NCBI RefSeq assembly: GCF_963682185.1
Contig: NZ_OY821667.1
Coordinates: forward strand, 2,554,501-2,618,500
DNA length: 64,000 nucleotides
From: an uncultured Cohaesibacter sp.
Lineage (GTDB): Bacteria; Pseudomonadota; Alphaproteobacteria; Rhizobiales; Cohaesibacteraceae
Reading direction: 5' to 3'
This document shows positions 49,147 through 59,464 of the stretch, one piece after another. The translations under genes were made by a program, and so were the position numbers. The notes under the pieces are model-generated. The model saw only the letters and a program-made list of their open reading frames with translations. It ran no database searches and was not told the DNA's origin. Every line of letters begins with the position of its first letter. The first letter of the stretch is position 1.

Positions 49147-50256
49147 TCAGTCGCTTTCAAATCGTCTTTTCGGATCTGTCAGCATGCTGCTCAGCACCCG
49201 TGCGGTATAATCGACCATGGGCACGATGCGCGCATAATTGAGCCGGGTCGGACCAATAACGCCCAGCACGCCGACGATCTTCTGGTTGCCATCGCGGTAG
49301 GGAGAAACAATGACCGATGAGCCCGAAAGCGAAAAGAGCTGGTTTTCCGAACCGATATAGATTCGAACGCCGTCGCCCTGTTCGGCCAGTTCCAGAAGTT
49401 GAACGAAATCCTTCTTGGATTCCAGATCGTCAAACAGATGGCGGATGCGTTCAAGATCTTCCTGCGCCGTAACATTTTCCAAAAGGTTGGAGCGTCCGCG
49501 AATGATCAGGCTTTGGGGCTGGTCCTCGCTGGCCCCGGCCCATGTTGCGACCCCGGATTCCACCAGCTTTGCGGTGAGATCATCCAATTCAGCCTGTAGC
49601 TCCACATGATGAGCTTCGATTTCCTTTTGCGCTTCAGACAGGGTCTTGCCCCGAATATGGGCGTTGAGAAAATTGCTCGCCTCTGTGAGCGCCGAGGCAG
49701 GCAGCCCCTTGGGCAGGGTCATAAGGCGGTTTTCCACCTTGTCATCCTCATCCACGAGAACAACCAGCGCCTTGGTAGCTTCCAGCCGTACAAATTCCAC
49801 ATGCTTGAGGCGCTGATCCTGCTTGTTGGCCAGAACGAGCCCCGCGCCGGAAGATAGGCCGGAGAGCATCTGGCTCGCCTGCGTCAACAGGCTCTCGAAA
49901 CCGGCGTCAGGCTGATGGGACGACGTCATCTGCCGCTTGATGGCATTGCGCTCGTCGTTCGACAGGTCGCCAAATTCCATCATGGCATCGACGAAAAAGC
50001 GCAGCCCCATTTCTGTGGGCAAGCGGCCGGCACTGGTGTGGGGCGAATAGATCAGCCCCAATTGCTCCAGATCGGACATCACATTGCGCACCGACGCTGG
50101 CGACAGCGAAATGGGCAAGGCGCGGGAAATGTTGCGCGATCCCACAGGATCACCGGTCGAAAGATAGGATTCCACGATGGTGCGGAAAATATCCTTTACC
50201 CTGTCATCCATTCCGACCAATGGCGGTATCTGGTTCAGACGATCTCGTTCAAACAT
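49147..50256 (-). CDS. hrcA: Heat-inducible transcription repressor HrcA
   Basis: The start at 50256 ([13 protein letters not shown]) gives 369 residues, close to other rhizobial HrcA; ATG at 50208 is possible. The HTH region has [46 protein letters not shown], then the HrcA core with [26 protein letters not shown]. HrcA represses chaperone operons by binding CIRCE; I saw no CIRCE in this window, so its target (often groESL) is elsewhere. Divergent from rph. Confidence 0.95.
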   Translation of the reverse strand: MFERDRLNQIPPLVGMDDRVKDIFRTIVESYLSTGDPVGSRNISRALPISLSPASVRNVMSDLEQLGLIYSPHTSAGRLPTEMGLRFFVDAMMEFGDLSNDERNAIKRQMTSSHQPDAGFESLLTQASQMLSGLSSGAGLVLANKQDQRLKHVEFVRLEATKALVVLVDEDDKVENRLMTLPKGLPASALTEASNFLNAHIRGKTLSEAQKEIEAHHVELQAELDDLTAKLVESGVATWAGASEDQPQSLIIRGRSNLLENVTAQEDLERIRHLFDDLESKKDFVQLLELAEQGDGVRIYIGSENQLFSLSGSSVIVSPYRDGNQKIVGVLGVIGPTRLNYARIVPMVDYTARVLSSMLTDPKRRFESD

Positions 50257-50434
50257 TTCTATATCCGTGTTCAAGCAGCCCGGAAGCAGCCGAATTGACA
50301 ATTGGCACCACAAAGCGGTTGGGCAACTGTTCCATTTATGCCCCAAAAGCAGGAAAAGCTGCAAGCGCCCCTTGTCACCTGCTGCTGACGCTTTTAAGAA
50401 GCTTGAGGAAACGCCACAAGGGCGTTCGCACAAA

Positions 50435-50463
50435 TTGGAACATGCATAGCATAACGATATATA
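50435..50463 (+). promoter_or_regulatory. Probable rph promoter
   Basis: TTGGAA (50435-50440), exactly 17 bp, then TATATA (50458-50463), 95 bp before the rph ATG. It lies in the 301-bp divergent gap with hrcA; on the other strand CTTGAA (50479-50474) may belong to the hrcA promoter. Confidence 0.6.
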
Positions 50464-50557
50464 GGTGCGAATATTCAAGGGAAAACTGTCTATGACAGCA
50501 ATCTGCCCCGAGCGCCCACTATTTTAACATCACAAGAAAGCAAGGCAGGAGAGCATA

Positions 50558-51283
50558 ATGCGCCCTTCCAAACGGAATCCCGACCAGAAACGCGTCGTCA
50601 CCATGACACGCAACGTCTCCAAACACGCGGAGGGCTCTTGCCTGATCAAATGCGGCGATACCCATGTATTGTGCATCGCCAGCCTTGAAGAGCGCATTCC
50701 GCCCTGGCTGCGCGGACAGAATCGCGGTTGGGTCACCGCTGAATATGGCATGCTGCCGCGCGCCACTGGCGATCGTATGCGCCGCGAGGCACAGGCTGGC
50801 AAACAGTCTGGCCGCACGCAGGAAATCCAGCGCCTGATTGGTCGTTCCCTGCGCGCCGTTGTTGATCTGGAAGCGCTCGGCGAGCGGCAGATCACCATCG
50901 ACTGTGATGTGCTTCAGGCAGACGGCGGCACCCGCACCGCCTCTATCACCGGTGCATGGGTAGCGCTGAATGACTGCATCGAATGGATGCGGGCCCGTGG
51001 CATGATCGCTGCTGACACGAAGGTTCTCAAAGATCAGGTCGCCGCCATTTCTTGCGGTATCTATAACGGCACGCCGGTGCTCGATCTGGATTATCTGGAA
51101 GATTCCGATGCAGAAACCGATTCCAACTTTGTCATGACCGGCAAGGGCGGCATCGTGGAAATCCAGGGCACCGCCGAAGGAGAACCATTCTCCGAAGACG
51201 AATTCGCCCAGCTGATGGCGCTTGCCAAAAAGGGTATCGGCGAGCTGGTTACCCAGCAGCTTGAAGCCCAGCCTCAGGACTAG
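50558..51283 (+). CDS. rph: Ribonuclease PH
   Basis: A 241-residue phosphorolytic 3'-5' exoribonuclease. [39 protein letters not shown] at the start and [14 protein letters not shown] with the phosphate-binding Arg are characteristic. It trims the 3' ends of tRNA precursors. GGAGAGC precedes the ATG. It heads rph-rdgB-hemW and is divergent from hrcA, an arrangement shared by many alphaproteobacteria. Confidence 0.97.
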   Translation: MRPSKRNPDQKRVVTMTRNVSKHAEGSCLIKCGDTHVLCIASLEERIPPWLRGQNRGWVTAEYGMLPRATGDRMRREAQAGKQSGRTQEIQRLIGRSLRAVVDLEALGERQITIDCDVLQADGGTRTASITGAWVALNDCIEWMRARGMIAADTKVLKDQVAAISCGIYNGTPVLDLDYLEDSDAETDSNFVMTGKGGIVEIQGTAEGEPFSEDEFAQLMALAKKGIGELVTQQLEAQPQD

Positions 51284-51301
51284 TCTCAGGAGAAAAGACC
51301 C

Positions 51302-51943
51302 ATGGCAAATAGATTATCCGCTGACACCCCGCTTGTTGTGGCCAGCCATAACAAGGGCAAGATCCGCGAAATCAAGGATCTGCTTGGCCATTATGGCCTC
51401 AGCATCAAAACCGCGACCGAGCTGGATCTGGAAGAGCCTGAAGAAACCGGCACGACCTTTGAAGCCAATGCAGAACTCAAGGCCATGGCGGCTGCCAAGG
51501 CAACCGGCCTGCCTGCGTTGGCCGATGATTCCGGCTTTGCGGTTGATGCGCTTGATGGTGATCCGGGAATCTATTCAGCCCGTTGGGCTGGCCCTGACAG
51601 GGATTTTGCTCAAGCCATGCGCAATGTGGAAGAAAAGCTGCAGGCGCTTGGCGCAACCACGCCGGAAAAACGCGGCTGTCGCTTTGTCGCCGTGCTCTGC
51701 CTTGCCTGGCCAGACGGGGAAACCCATTTCTTCCGCGGCGAAGTGGAAGGACTGGCCGTTTGGCCGCCACGCGGTGAGAAGGGCTTTGGCTATGATCCGA
51801 TGTTCCAGCCCGAGGGCTTTGATATCACCTTTGGCGAAATGGAACCGGACCAGAAACATGGCTGGAAACCGGGGGAAGAGACGGCCTTGTCGCATCGCTC
51901 CCGCGCTTTCAAGCTTTTTGCCGATGCATGCCTTGAAGGGTAA
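51302..51943 (+). CDS. rdgB: XTP/dITP diphosphatase RdgB
   Basis: A 213-residue Ham1-fold protein: [18 protein letters not shown] at the start, [27 protein letters not shown] and [12 protein letters not shown] follow in family order. It hydrolyses dITP, dXTP and ITP to keep deaminated purines out of DNA. It lies 18 bp after rph in the same operon. Confidence 0.97.
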   Translation: MANRLSADTPLVVASHNKGKIREIKDLLGHYGLSIKTATELDLEEPEETGTTFEANAELKAMAAAKATGLPALADDSGFAVDALDGDPGIYSARWAGPDRDFAQAMRNVEEKLQALGATTPEKRGCRFVAVLCLAWPDGETHFFRGEVEGLAVWPPRGEKGFGYDPMFQPEGFDITFGEMEPDQKHGWKPGEETALSHRSRAFKLFADACLEG

Positions 51944-51967
51944 TTGCCCATGGTGACAGGTGAGCCT

Positions 51968-53164
51968 ATGTGCCCTGACAATCAACAACTCTCAAAGCCG
52001 GGACCAGACAATCCCGGCTTTGGCATTTATTTGCACTGGCCTTTTTGCAAGGCCAAATGCCCCTATTGCGACTTCAATTCCCATGTGCGCCATCAGCCTG
52101 TGGATCAGCAGCGCTTTGCTTCTGCCATAATTGCCGAGCTTGGTCTCTATGCCAGTCGCATCAAGGGGGCAGGGCGGAGCGCGCCTGTTACCTCAATCTT
52201 TTTCGGTGGCGGCACACCGTCTCTGATGCAGCCCGCCATCGTTGGCCAATTGCTTGATGCTGTCGCTGATCTATGGACCGTGGCGCCGGACGCCGAAATC
52301 ACACTGGAAGCCAACCCCACATCTGTGGAAGCGGAGCATTTCAGGGGCTATGCCAGTGCGGGGGTCAATCGCGTCTCGCTTGGGGTGCAGTCGCTCTATG
52401 ATGATCAATTGCGCTTTCTGGGCCGGATGCACAGCGCCGATGAGGCGAAGGTCGCCATCGAGCTGGCACAAAAGCATTTTGATCGCATGTCGTTCGATCT
52501 CATCTATGCCCGCCCGCATCAAACGCCAGAAGCATGGGCAAGGGAACTGGACGAGGCCATCGCATTGGCTGCCGATCATCTCTCGCTCTATCAGCTCACC
52601 ATTGAGCAGGACACGCCCTTCTTCGCGCTGTATCGCAATGGCAAATTCGAGCTGCCCGATGAAGACACCTCGGTGGCGCTTTATGAAATGACCCACGAGC
52701 GGCTGGAAATGCATGGCATGCCTGCCTATGAAATTTCCAACCATGCCCGTCCGGGCTATGAATCCCGCCATAATCTGACCTATTGGCGCTATGGCGACTA
52801 TGTCGGTGTTGGCGCCGGTGCCCATGGGCGGTTACAGCTGGCCAATGGCAGGCTCGCGACCAGCAATGAGCGCCACCCTGAAAGCTGGCTGAAGCGGGTC
52901 GAGCAACAGGGTACGGGGGCGATCGAAGAGGAAATCCTGACCCTTGAAGAGCAGAGCGATGAATTTCTCATCATGGGCTTGCGTGTCAAGGAAGGCATAG
53001 ACCTTGATCGCTATGAGAAACTGGCAGGCAGACAGCTTGATGCAGGGCGCATTGACGGTCTGGTCGGCGAGGGGCTGTTGGTGCGTAAGGGCAACCGCAT
53101 CCACGCCACCCGTAAAGGCTTTCTTGTGCTCAACGCATTGGTCGCCGATTTGGCCAGTGAATAA
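51968..53164 (+). CDS. hemW: HemW-type radical SAM protein (haem chaperone)
   Basis: The ATG at 51968 has AGGTGA upstream and gives 398 residues; in-frame starts at 51950 and 51944 also exist. The radical SAM cluster motif is CKAKCPYCDFNSH, in which CxxxCxxC plus an extra Cys-free tail match HemW/HemN-like proteins. FFGGGTPSLM follows. HemW binds haem and was long mistaken for coproporphyrinogen dehydrogenase. It follows rdgB in the operon. Confidence 0.92.
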   Translation: MCPDNQQLSKPGPDNPGFGIYLHWPFCKAKCPYCDFNSHVRHQPVDQQRFASAIIAELGLYASRIKGAGRSAPVTSIFFGGGTPSLMQPAIVGQLLDAVADLWTVAPDAEITLEANPTSVEAEHFRGYASAGVNRVSLGVQSLYDDQLRFLGRMHSADEAKVAIELAQKHFDRMSFDLIYARPHQTPEAWARELDEAIALAADHLSLYQLTIEQDTPFFALYRNGKFELPDEDTSVALYEMTHERLEMHGMPAYEISNHARPGYESRHNLTYWRYGDYVGVGAGAHGRLQLANGRLATSNERHPESWLKRVEQQGTGAIEEEILTLEEQSDEFLIMGLRVKEGIDLDRYEKLAGRQLDAGRIDGLVGEGLLVRKGNRIHATRKGFLVLNALVADLASE

Positions 53165-53222
53165 TCAAGAGCACCCCGCCTTTGGAAAGTGGCTATAAAA
53201 CGGGCCGCACAAAGAGCGCATG

Positions 53223-53251
53223 AAAAAAGGGAGCCATTTGGCTCCCTTTTT
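53223..53251. terminator. Bidirectional terminator between hemW and the LpoA-like gene
   Basis: AAAGGGAGCC pairs with GGCTCCCTTT across ATTT (53226-53249), with A and T tracts on the two sides. The genes converge here. Confidence 0.9.
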
Positions 53252-53278
53252 GAGTCTGTATCGATGAACAATGAATGC

Positions 53279-54553
53279 CTAGTTTGGTAGGCCTGCCGCC
53301 GACATGGGGGCTTGATCAATAATTCTGGCGTTGCCATCGGAAATTTCCATGATCGCAAGACTGCGCTGGGATGTGCCATCCGCGCGGAAGCGGAAGAAGC
53401 CATCACCAAAACCGATGAAGCCATTGGGATCGGTCAGGGTCTGCGGCGAGAAGCGACGCTCCCCGGACTGGGCTACCAGAGCCGCAGCGAGAATAACGCT
53501 GTCATAAGCCAGCGAAGCAACGCGCGGTGGCTGTGAACCGAACTGGGCGGCATAGCGATTGGCGAAGCTGTCAAACCCGATGGTGCGACCATCAAGATTG
53601 CGCAACACCTTTGGAGCTGCAGGATACCAGGCACCCGCCAACATTGGTTCACGCGCAATAGCTGGCTGATCCCACTGGCCGGAGCCAAGGAATGTAACGG
53701 ATTTGTTGCGAACACCCTGTCCGGCGAGAAGCTGGGTCGCAGAAACGGCCGCAGCGCCTTCGGGAATGAAGATCGTATCGATCTGGTCCTTCACCTTGGC
53801 AATCTGCTCGGCGGCATTCTGCAGGCCGAACGGATCAGGCTTGTTGCCCGATTTGTAGCTCTCGATGGTCATCACGCGCATGCCATGACGGGCTGCATTC
53901 TGACGCAAGGAAGCCTCTACGATATTTCCATAAGGTGTCTGGGGGACCATGGCAGCGATGCTGCGTTTCCCCTGAGACGCCGCATAGGAAATGATGCGCT
54001 CAACGTCATTCTCTGGCGTGAAGTTGATGAGATAGACACCCTGCGCCGCAGCGCCGGTATCCGTTGTGAAGGCAATCATCGGAACGCCAGCCGGTTTCAA
54101 TACCATGCCAGCGCGCTTGACTGCATCAGAGCGAAGCGGGCCGATGACCAGCTGAGCGCCTTCGGCCAGTGCGCGGCTGGCCTGTTGGGAGGCACCACTT
54201 GTGTTCTGGCCAACATCTTTCACGATGACTTGCAAATCAGCAGAGCTGTAATCCTGCAGCGCCATGGCGGCCGCATTTCGGAGTGCCTGTCCGGTTTGCC
54301 CGAAGACCCCTTGCGCAGAAGAGGGCGTCAGCAACGCCACGCGCACAGAGCCCGACCCGAGAACTTCGCCCGTGGGTTCGGCAATGGTCACTGGTTGGTT
54401 GGTCCCGGTTCCGAAGCCAGGCCCTGAGAGCGTCGTCGGATTACAGGCAGCGAGCAGGGAAGCAGCGCCGATCACGGCGCCGGAAACGGTGTGACGGATC
54501 AGCCTGTTCAGGAGCGGGCGAGCGTCAGGGGACGAGCGAAATAAACCTATCAA
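53279..54553 (-). CDS. Penicillin-binding protein activator, LpoA-like lipoprotein
   Basis: A 424-residue protein with a lipoprotein signal (LLAAC, Cys37) and a periplasmic-binding-protein fold of the LivJ/LppC type (RVALLTPSSAQGVFG..., VIGPLRSDAVKRAG). LpoA proteins activate PBP1a at the outer membrane. The start is TTG at 54553, fixed by GGAGG seven bases upstream and by the lipobox position. As in E. coli, it is next to and divergent from rsmI, with yraN after that. Confidence 0.85.
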   Translation of the reverse strand: MIGLFRSSPDARPLLNRLIRHTVSGAVIGAASLLAACNPTTLSGPGFGTGTNQPVTIAEPTGEVLGSGSVRVALLTPSSAQGVFGQTGQALRNAAAMALQDYSSADLQVIVKDVGQNTSGASQQASRALAEGAQLVIGPLRSDAVKRAGMVLKPAGVPMIAFTTDTGAAAQGVYLINFTPENDVERIISYAASQGKRSIAAMVPQTPYGNIVEASLRQNAARHGMRVMTIESYKSGNKPDPFGLQNAAEQIAKVKDQIDTIFIPEGAAAVSATQLLAGQGVRNKSVTFLGSGQWDQPAIAREPMLAGAWYPAAPKVLRNLDGRTIGFDSFANRYAAQFGSQPPRVASLAYDSVILAAALVAQSGERRFSPQTLTDPNGFIGFGDGFFRFRADGTSQRSLAIMEISDGNARIIDQAPMSAAGLPN

Positions 54554-54922
54554 TTTCTGGCCTCCAAATCAGACCACATGTCCGTATTGATTTGCATCGT
54601 TTGAATGGTGGAGCTGAATAGACCTATGGCAGCACATTAGAAGGAGCCCGTAAAGAGCTATCTATGCACGAATGCATCCCTCAAATCATCCCAACAACGC
54701 AGCGTGTTTGATTCCTTGATTTGTCAGAATTATGGTTTGATAACAAGCGCCTTGGGGAACGCACACAGAAAAGTGTGATATTTCAACAAAACTGTGGCCT
54801 ATTTGTCGCGAATCACCCCGGCTATTCACACGACAGGCGCGCCGTGGTGTGACATGATGAAATGCAGCAACAAAAGCTGTGAAACGCTGTGGCAGGGGTG
54901 AACATGCACCTCAAAGAGCGAA
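54554..54922. other. Divergent LpoA-like/rsmI intergenic region
   Basis: About 370 bp between divergent genes. It presumably carries both promoters; I see no convincing motif, RNA structure or repeat. Confidence 0.5.
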
Positions 54923-55936
54923 ATGAAAGCGCAAGAGATGACCGAAATAGACGAAACAGCCCATGCAGATGAACCTGATGGAGCATCGCTTTGCGCTCAT
55001 GACGACGGGGATGAAGCCACCGATGGCCATGCCCGCAGGGATTATATTCTGCTTGGCACCAAGCAACGGGCCCCTAGTCTTGCCTCAGCGCTCTACATCG
55101 TAGCTACCCCGATTGGCAATCTGAAAGATATGACGGTGCGCGCGCTGGAGGTTCTGGCCGGTTGCGACATCATCGCCTGCGAAGACACCCGCGTTTCGCG
55201 CAAGCTGCTAACCCACTATGGCATTCATACGCGCCTCATTACCTATCATGAGCATAATGCCGACAAACAGCGCCCCTATTTGCTCAATGCCCTTGCCGAG
55301 GGAAAGGCCGTGGCGCTGATTTCCGATGCGGGCACGCCGCTGCTTTCGGACCCTGGATACAAGCTCGTTGCCGATATGCTGGAAGCGGATCATGCTGTTG
55401 TGCCCATTCCCGGCGCCTCGGCCATGCTTTCCGCGTTGGTGGCCAGTGGCTTGCCCACGGATCAGATCCACTTCGCCGGTTTCCTGCCCCAGAAGGCAGG
55501 CGCCAGAAACCGCAAGCTGGCAGACCTCAAGGATATCCCCGGCACGCTGGTCTTTTATGAAAGCCCGCGTCGCCTCGGGGCTGTTCTGCCAGCCATGGCC
55601 GAGCATCTGGGCGCAGGGCGCGAAGTGGTCATCGCGCGGGAACTGACCAAGAAATTTGAGGATTTCCATCGCGGCTCGCTTGGGGCGCTGGCTGAGCATT
55701 ACGCCAGTGTTGATGCCCCCAAGGGGGAAGCCGTGGTTCTGCTTGGCCCGGCAGAGGAAGAAGCTCCCGATGAAGATGATATCGATGCGATGATCATCAA
55801 GGGCCTTGAAGAGGGCCAACATATCAAGGCGCTGTCCGGCGAGATTGCCCAGAAGGTCGGGGCCAAGAAGAATGATATCTACAAGCGCGCACTGGGCTTG
55901 AAAGATGCTTTGGGCAATGGTGGAGACAAGGCATAG
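54923..55936 (+). CDS. rsmI: 16S rRNA (cytidine-1402-2'-O)-methyltransferase RsmI
   Basis: A 337-residue SAM enzyme of the tetrapyrrole-methylase fold. LYIVATPIGNLKDMTVRALEVL begins the core near residue 57; CEDTRVSRKLLTHYGI, ALISDAGTPLLSDPG and FYESPRRL follow. It 2'-O-methylates C1402 of 16S rRNA. The first ~50 residues are an acidic, Asp/His-rich extension not part of the core. ATG at 54938 is an alternative. yraN begins 5 bp after the stop. Confidence 0.95.
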   Translation: MKAQEMTEIDETAHADEPDGASLCAHDDGDEATDGHARRDYILLGTKQRAPSLASALYIVATPIGNLKDMTVRALEVLAGCDIIACEDTRVSRKLLTHYGIHTRLITYHEHNADKQRPYLLNALAEGKAVALISDAGTPLLSDPGYKLVADMLEADHAVVPIPGASAMLSALVASGLPTDQIHFAGFLPQKAGARNRKLADLKDIPGTLVFYESPRRLGAVLPAMAEHLGAGREVVIARELTKKFEDFHRGSLGALAEHYASVDAPKGEAVVLLGPAEEEAPDEDDIDAMIIKGLEEGQHIKALSGEIAQKVGAKKNDIYKRALGLKDALGNGGDKA

Positions 55937-55940
55937 ACCG

Positions 55941-56369
55941 ATGGCAAGTTTGCAGCCTTCCAAACCCGCTTTGAGGCCCAAAAGAAAAGCCAGCAAGACC
56001 CAGCACCGCAAGGAAAGCTATGAGCGGGGTGTGCGTGTCGAGCGCTGGGCAGGCTGGATCATGCGGGTGAAGGGCTTTGAGATCATCAAGCGGCGCTACA
56101 AGGCGCAAGGGGGAGAGATCGATCTCATTTGCCGGAAGGACGACCTCATCGTCTTCCTCGAGGTCAAATATCGAGACTGTCTTGATGATGCCCTTTATGC
56201 CATCACTCCACGCAATCAGGGGCGGATTGTGGCGGCCGCCAGTCACTATATTGCAGAGTCCGAAGAGGAACCCGCCAGCAGCTATCGGTTTGACATCATG
56301 GCCTTTGCCAAGGGGGCAGGCCCTGCACCCCGCTGGACGCATCTGGAATCCGCATTCGAGGCCTTTTGA
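55941..56369 (+). CDS. YraN family protein (UPF0102, nuclease-like)
   Basis: The ATG at 55941 (MASLQPSKPAL) gives 142 residues. The core has GFEIIKRRYKAQGGEIDLICRKDDLIVFLEVKYR, in which E-I-D and E-V-K form a PD-(D/E)XK-type active site. Function unknown; some family members cleave branched DNA. It is 5 bp from rsmI, a conserved pair. The basic N-terminus is longer than usual. Confidence 0.9.
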   Translation: MASLQPSKPALRPKRKASKTQHRKESYERGVRVERWAGWIMRVKGFEIIKRRYKAQGGEIDLICRKDDLIVFLEVKYRDCLDDALYAITPRNQGRIVAAASHYIAESEEEPASSYRFDIMAFAKGAGPAPRWTHLESAFEAF

Positions 56370-56521
56370 GGGACGTCGGATCATAGCCGACTATTCTGGA
56401 TGGCGGCCCTGACAATCGGCACCTTGAAATATGCTTTCAAAGCGGACATATAGGAACTGACACTTTCTTCCGGACCAACGCTTCCGGACCATCCCGATAT
56501 TCTCAAGCCGGAGCATCCGTC

Positions 56522-57475
56522 ATGGCTCAGTCACGCACGCTTAAAGTCGCGTTTCAAATGGATCACATCAAGGGCATCAATATTGCAGGGGATTCCACCT
56601 TTGCCATGATGCTGGAAGCGCAAAAGCGCGGGCATGAAATCTTCCACTATACGGTCGATACAATGGCCATGGAAAATGGCGAGGTCTTTGCCTCGGTCGA
56701 GCCGGTTGAAGTGCGCGACGAAGCGGGTAGCCACTTCACTCTTGGAGATGCCGTGCGGACCAATCTGGCCGAGTTCGACGTCATTCACATGCGTCAGGAT
56801 CCACCGTTTGATCTCAACTATATTTCGGCCACCCACATGCTGGAGCGCATCCACCCAAAGACACTGGTGGTCAACGATCCGGCCAACGTGCGTAACGCGC
56901 CAGAGAAAATCTTCGTCACCCATTTTCCAGACCTGATGCCACCAACCATCATCACCCGTTCGGAAGATGAATTGCGTGCCTTCAAGGAAAAGCACGGCGA
57001 TATTGTCATGAAGCCGCTTTATGGCCATGGCGGTGCGGCGGTTTTCCGTCTAGGCAAGGAAGATCAGAATTTCGGCTCTCTGGTGGCGCTGTTCGGCGAC
57101 ATTTTCCGCGAGCCATGGGTTGCTCAGAAATTCCTGCCTGACGTGAAGGCTGGTGACAAGCGCATTCTGCTGGTCGATGGCGAGGCCGCTGGTGCGGTCA
57201 ACCGCATTCCTGCCGATGATGATCTGCGTTCCAACATGGTACGTGGCGGGGCTGCTGCCAAAACAGAGCTGACTGATCGCGAAAAGGAAATTTGCGAACG
57301 CATCGGGCCTGCGCTCAAGGAAATGGGCTTCATTCTGGTGGGGATTGATGTGATCGGTGGCTATCTCACCGAGATCAACGTGACGTCCCCGACGGGCATC
57401 CGCTCCATTCAGAAGCTTTCGGGCATTGACGTCGCGGCCATGGTCTGGGACGCAATCGAAGCCAAGCGCGCTTAA
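56522..57475 (+). CDS. gshB: Glutathione synthetase GshB
   Basis: A 317-residue ATP-grasp enzyme. [32 protein letters not shown] at the start, [15 protein letters not shown] and [17 protein letters not shown] near the end are typical of GshB. It joins gamma-glutamylcysteine and glycine. It follows rsmI-yraN after 152 bp, as in other alphaproteobacteria. A hairpin terminator follows directly. Confidence 0.97.
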   Translation: MAQSRTLKVAFQMDHIKGINIAGDSTFAMMLEAQKRGHEIFHYTVDTMAMENGEVFASVEPVEVRDEAGSHFTLGDAVRTNLAEFDVIHMRQDPPFDLNYISATHMLERIHPKTLVVNDPANVRNAPEKIFVTHFPDLMPPTIITRSEDELRAFKEKHGDIVMKPLYGHGGAAVFRLGKEDQNFGSLVALFGDIFREPWVAQKFLPDVKAGDKRILLVDGEAAGAVNRIPADDDLRSNMVRGGAAAKTELTDREKEICERIGPALKEMGFILVGIDVIGGYLTEINVTSPTGIRSIQKLSGIDVAAMVWDAIEAKRA

Positions 57476-57479
57476 AATG

Positions 57480-57503
57480 AAGGCTCCGGTTCTGGAGCCT
57501 TTT
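57480..57503 (+). terminator. Terminator after gshB
   Basis: AAGGCTCC (57480-57487) pairs with GGAGCCTT (57494-57501), followed by T residues. Confidence 0.88.
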
Positions 57504-57623
57504 TGACAAAGCTTGACCAGTTGCAAGACATATGTGTATCTACGAAGCAAGAGACCTGAATGGACCGCATTTGTCTTGCGTCTGGTGTGACCTGCCAGCC
57601 GCTATGCTTTGAATGAGGATAGC

Positions 57624-58817
57624 ATGTCCCGACTGGAAAAGTTGCGGGTGATGGCCCTATGCGTCTCAATGTCTGCGGGGGCTGCCCCCTTGGCTGTGGC
57701 GGAAGATTTGCAGAACTTGCCCGACGACAAGGCAACATTGGAGGGTCTCGGCGCAGCCCTGTTTTTTGACGAAAATCTTTCCAAGAATCGCAATCAGGCT
57801 TGTGCGACCTGTCATTCTCCGGATGTAGGCTTTGCCGATCCGCGCCCCAATGGCCTTGATGGATTGGCTGGGCGTGCGGCGTCGCTGGGCGATGATGATC
57901 GGTCGATCGGGGATCGTAACGCTCCGACGGCAAGCTACGCCACCTTCAGCCCGAAATTCCATTTTAATGAAGATGGCCTATATGTTGGTGGTCAGTTCCT
58001 TGATGGACGCGAGCCCGATCTGGAAGGGCAGGCGGGTGGACCGCCCCTTAATCCCATTGAAATGGGCATGCCGGACAAGGCCTCCGTTGTCGAACGCCTC
58101 AAGGAAAATGAGGAATATGTCAACGGCTTCAAGCTGCTCTATGGAAACGACATTTTCGAAGAGCCCGAGCGCGCCTATCGAGCGATGACCGAAGCCATCG
58201 CGGCTTTCGAGCGTACGGAATTCTTCAGCCCGTTTGATTCCAAATATGATCGATATTTGCGTGGAGAAGCCGAGTTTACCAATGAAGAGGAATTGGGGCG
58301 GACCTTGTTCTTTTCCCAGCAGTTTACCAACTGCAACCAGTGCCATCAGTTGCGTCCGCGCCCGGGCATGGAGAAGGAAACCTTCACCAACTACCAGTAT
58401 TTCAACATCGGTGTGCCTGCCCACAAAGCCTTGAGAGCGGCCAACGGCTCAAAGGCCGATTTTATCGATCACGGCCTTTTGGAAAACAATCCGCACGTGA
58501 CCGACAAGAAATGGGATGGCACCTACAAGACCAGCACATTGCGCAATGTAGCCGTGACAGGCCCCTACATGCATAACGGGGTGTTCAACGACCTTGAAAC
58601 GGTGATCCGCTTCTACAACAAGTATAATTCACGCGCCAAGAGCGCTTTGATCAACCCCGAAACCAATGAGCCATGGGGTGAACCGGAGGTGGTTGATACC
58701 ATCGATATGGAAAAGCTGACCGATGGTCCGGCACTGGATGAACGCCGCATCAAGGCTCTGGTTGCCTTCTTGAAAACGCTCACCGATCAGCGCTATGAAT
58801 ATCTATTGGAAGACTAG
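57624..58817 (+). CDS. Di-heme cytochrome c peroxidase / MauG-family protein
   Basis: The ATG at 57624 follows GAGGAT and gives 397 residues with a signal peptide ending near AVAED. Two haem motifs are CATCH (60-64) and CNQCH (237-241). GGQFLDGREPDLEGQAGGPPLNPIEMGM and TSTLRNVAVTGPYMHNGVF are family blocks. It acts in the periplasm on H2O2, or as a MauG-like oxidase. No mau genes are nearby, so peroxidase is more likely. Confidence 0.9.
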   Translation: MSRLEKLRVMALCVSMSAGAAPLAVAEDLQNLPDDKATLEGLGAALFFDENLSKNRNQACATCHSPDVGFADPRPNGLDGLAGRAASLGDDDRSIGDRNAPTASYATFSPKFHFNEDGLYVGGQFLDGREPDLEGQAGGPPLNPIEMGMPDKASVVERLKENEEYVNGFKLLYGNDIFEEPERAYRAMTEAIAAFERTEFFSPFDSKYDRYLRGEAEFTNEEELGRTLFFSQQFTNCNQCHQLRPRPGMEKETFTNYQYFNIGVPAHKALRAANGSKADFIDHGLLENNPHVTDKKWDGTYKTSTLRNVAVTGPYMHNGVFNDLETVIRFYNKYNSRAKSALINPETNEPWGEPEVVDTIDMEKLTDGPALDERRIKALVAFLKTLTDQRYEYLLED

Positions 58818-58942
58818 CCCCTTGATGTGTCCGGCTGTAGCTGACCAGTATCTGATCATCCTTTGAAGATCATGATCAACCGGAGACCTCCGCTCACCTT
58901 GTGAGGGAATGCACTTCAAGACAAGAGAAAGAGCCCAGGACC

Positions 58943-59443
58943 ATGTGTGCCGATCTCAAGAAGCCAACCTCTCCGGGTATCCGCATTGTCATCCCGCCGC
59001 TCATTTTTGTTTTGTGCGGTGGGGGCGCGCTGGCGCTGGAATGGTTTTATTTCTATTCTGTCGGCCCGCTTTCGGCTTTGGGGATCCCCATTCTAACGCT
59101 CGTTATCTGCGGTTTCCTGATTGGTTGGGCTGGTTTCGTCTTTATGGGATGGGGGTTTTTCAAGTTCAAGCTGGTTGGTACGACAACCAACCTGATTGAC
59201 CCGGCTTCGCAACTGGTGAGTAGCGGGGCGTTTCGCTTCAGTCGCAACCCCATGTATGTGGGTTTTGTGGTGATGCTGTTCGCAGGGATCATCCTGTTTG
59301 ACAGTATACCCTTCCTGATCGCTACACTCGTTATGTTCTTCTATCTGGATCGTTTCGTCATTCCCCGCGAGGAGGCCTATCTCCGGGCCGAATTTGGCCA
59401 GGCTTTCACAGACTATTGCGCCCGAACCCGCCGTTGGCTCTGA
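58943..59443 (+). CDS. ICMT-like isoprenylcysteine carboxyl methyltransferase-family membrane protein
   Basis: The ATG at 58943 follows AGGACC and gives 166 residues with four membrane segments. The C-terminal GAFRFSRNPMYVGFVVMLFAGI and the later RFVIPREEAYLRAEFGQAFTDYCARTRRWL are the PEMT/ICMT signature. Bacterial members methylate various lipids or metals; substrate here unknown. It lies between the peroxidase and ogt, convergent with ogt. Confidence 0.85.
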   Translation: MCADLKKPTSPGIRIVIPPLIFVLCGGGALALEWFYFYSVGPLSALGIPILTLVICGFLIGWAGFVFMGWGFFKFKLVGTTTNLIDPASQLVSSGAFRFSRNPMYVGFVVMLFAGIILFDSIPFLIATLVMFFYLDRFVIPREEAYLRAEFGQAFTDYCARTRRWL

Positions 59444-59464
59444 CCGGGCATCTGCCTAAAAAGG

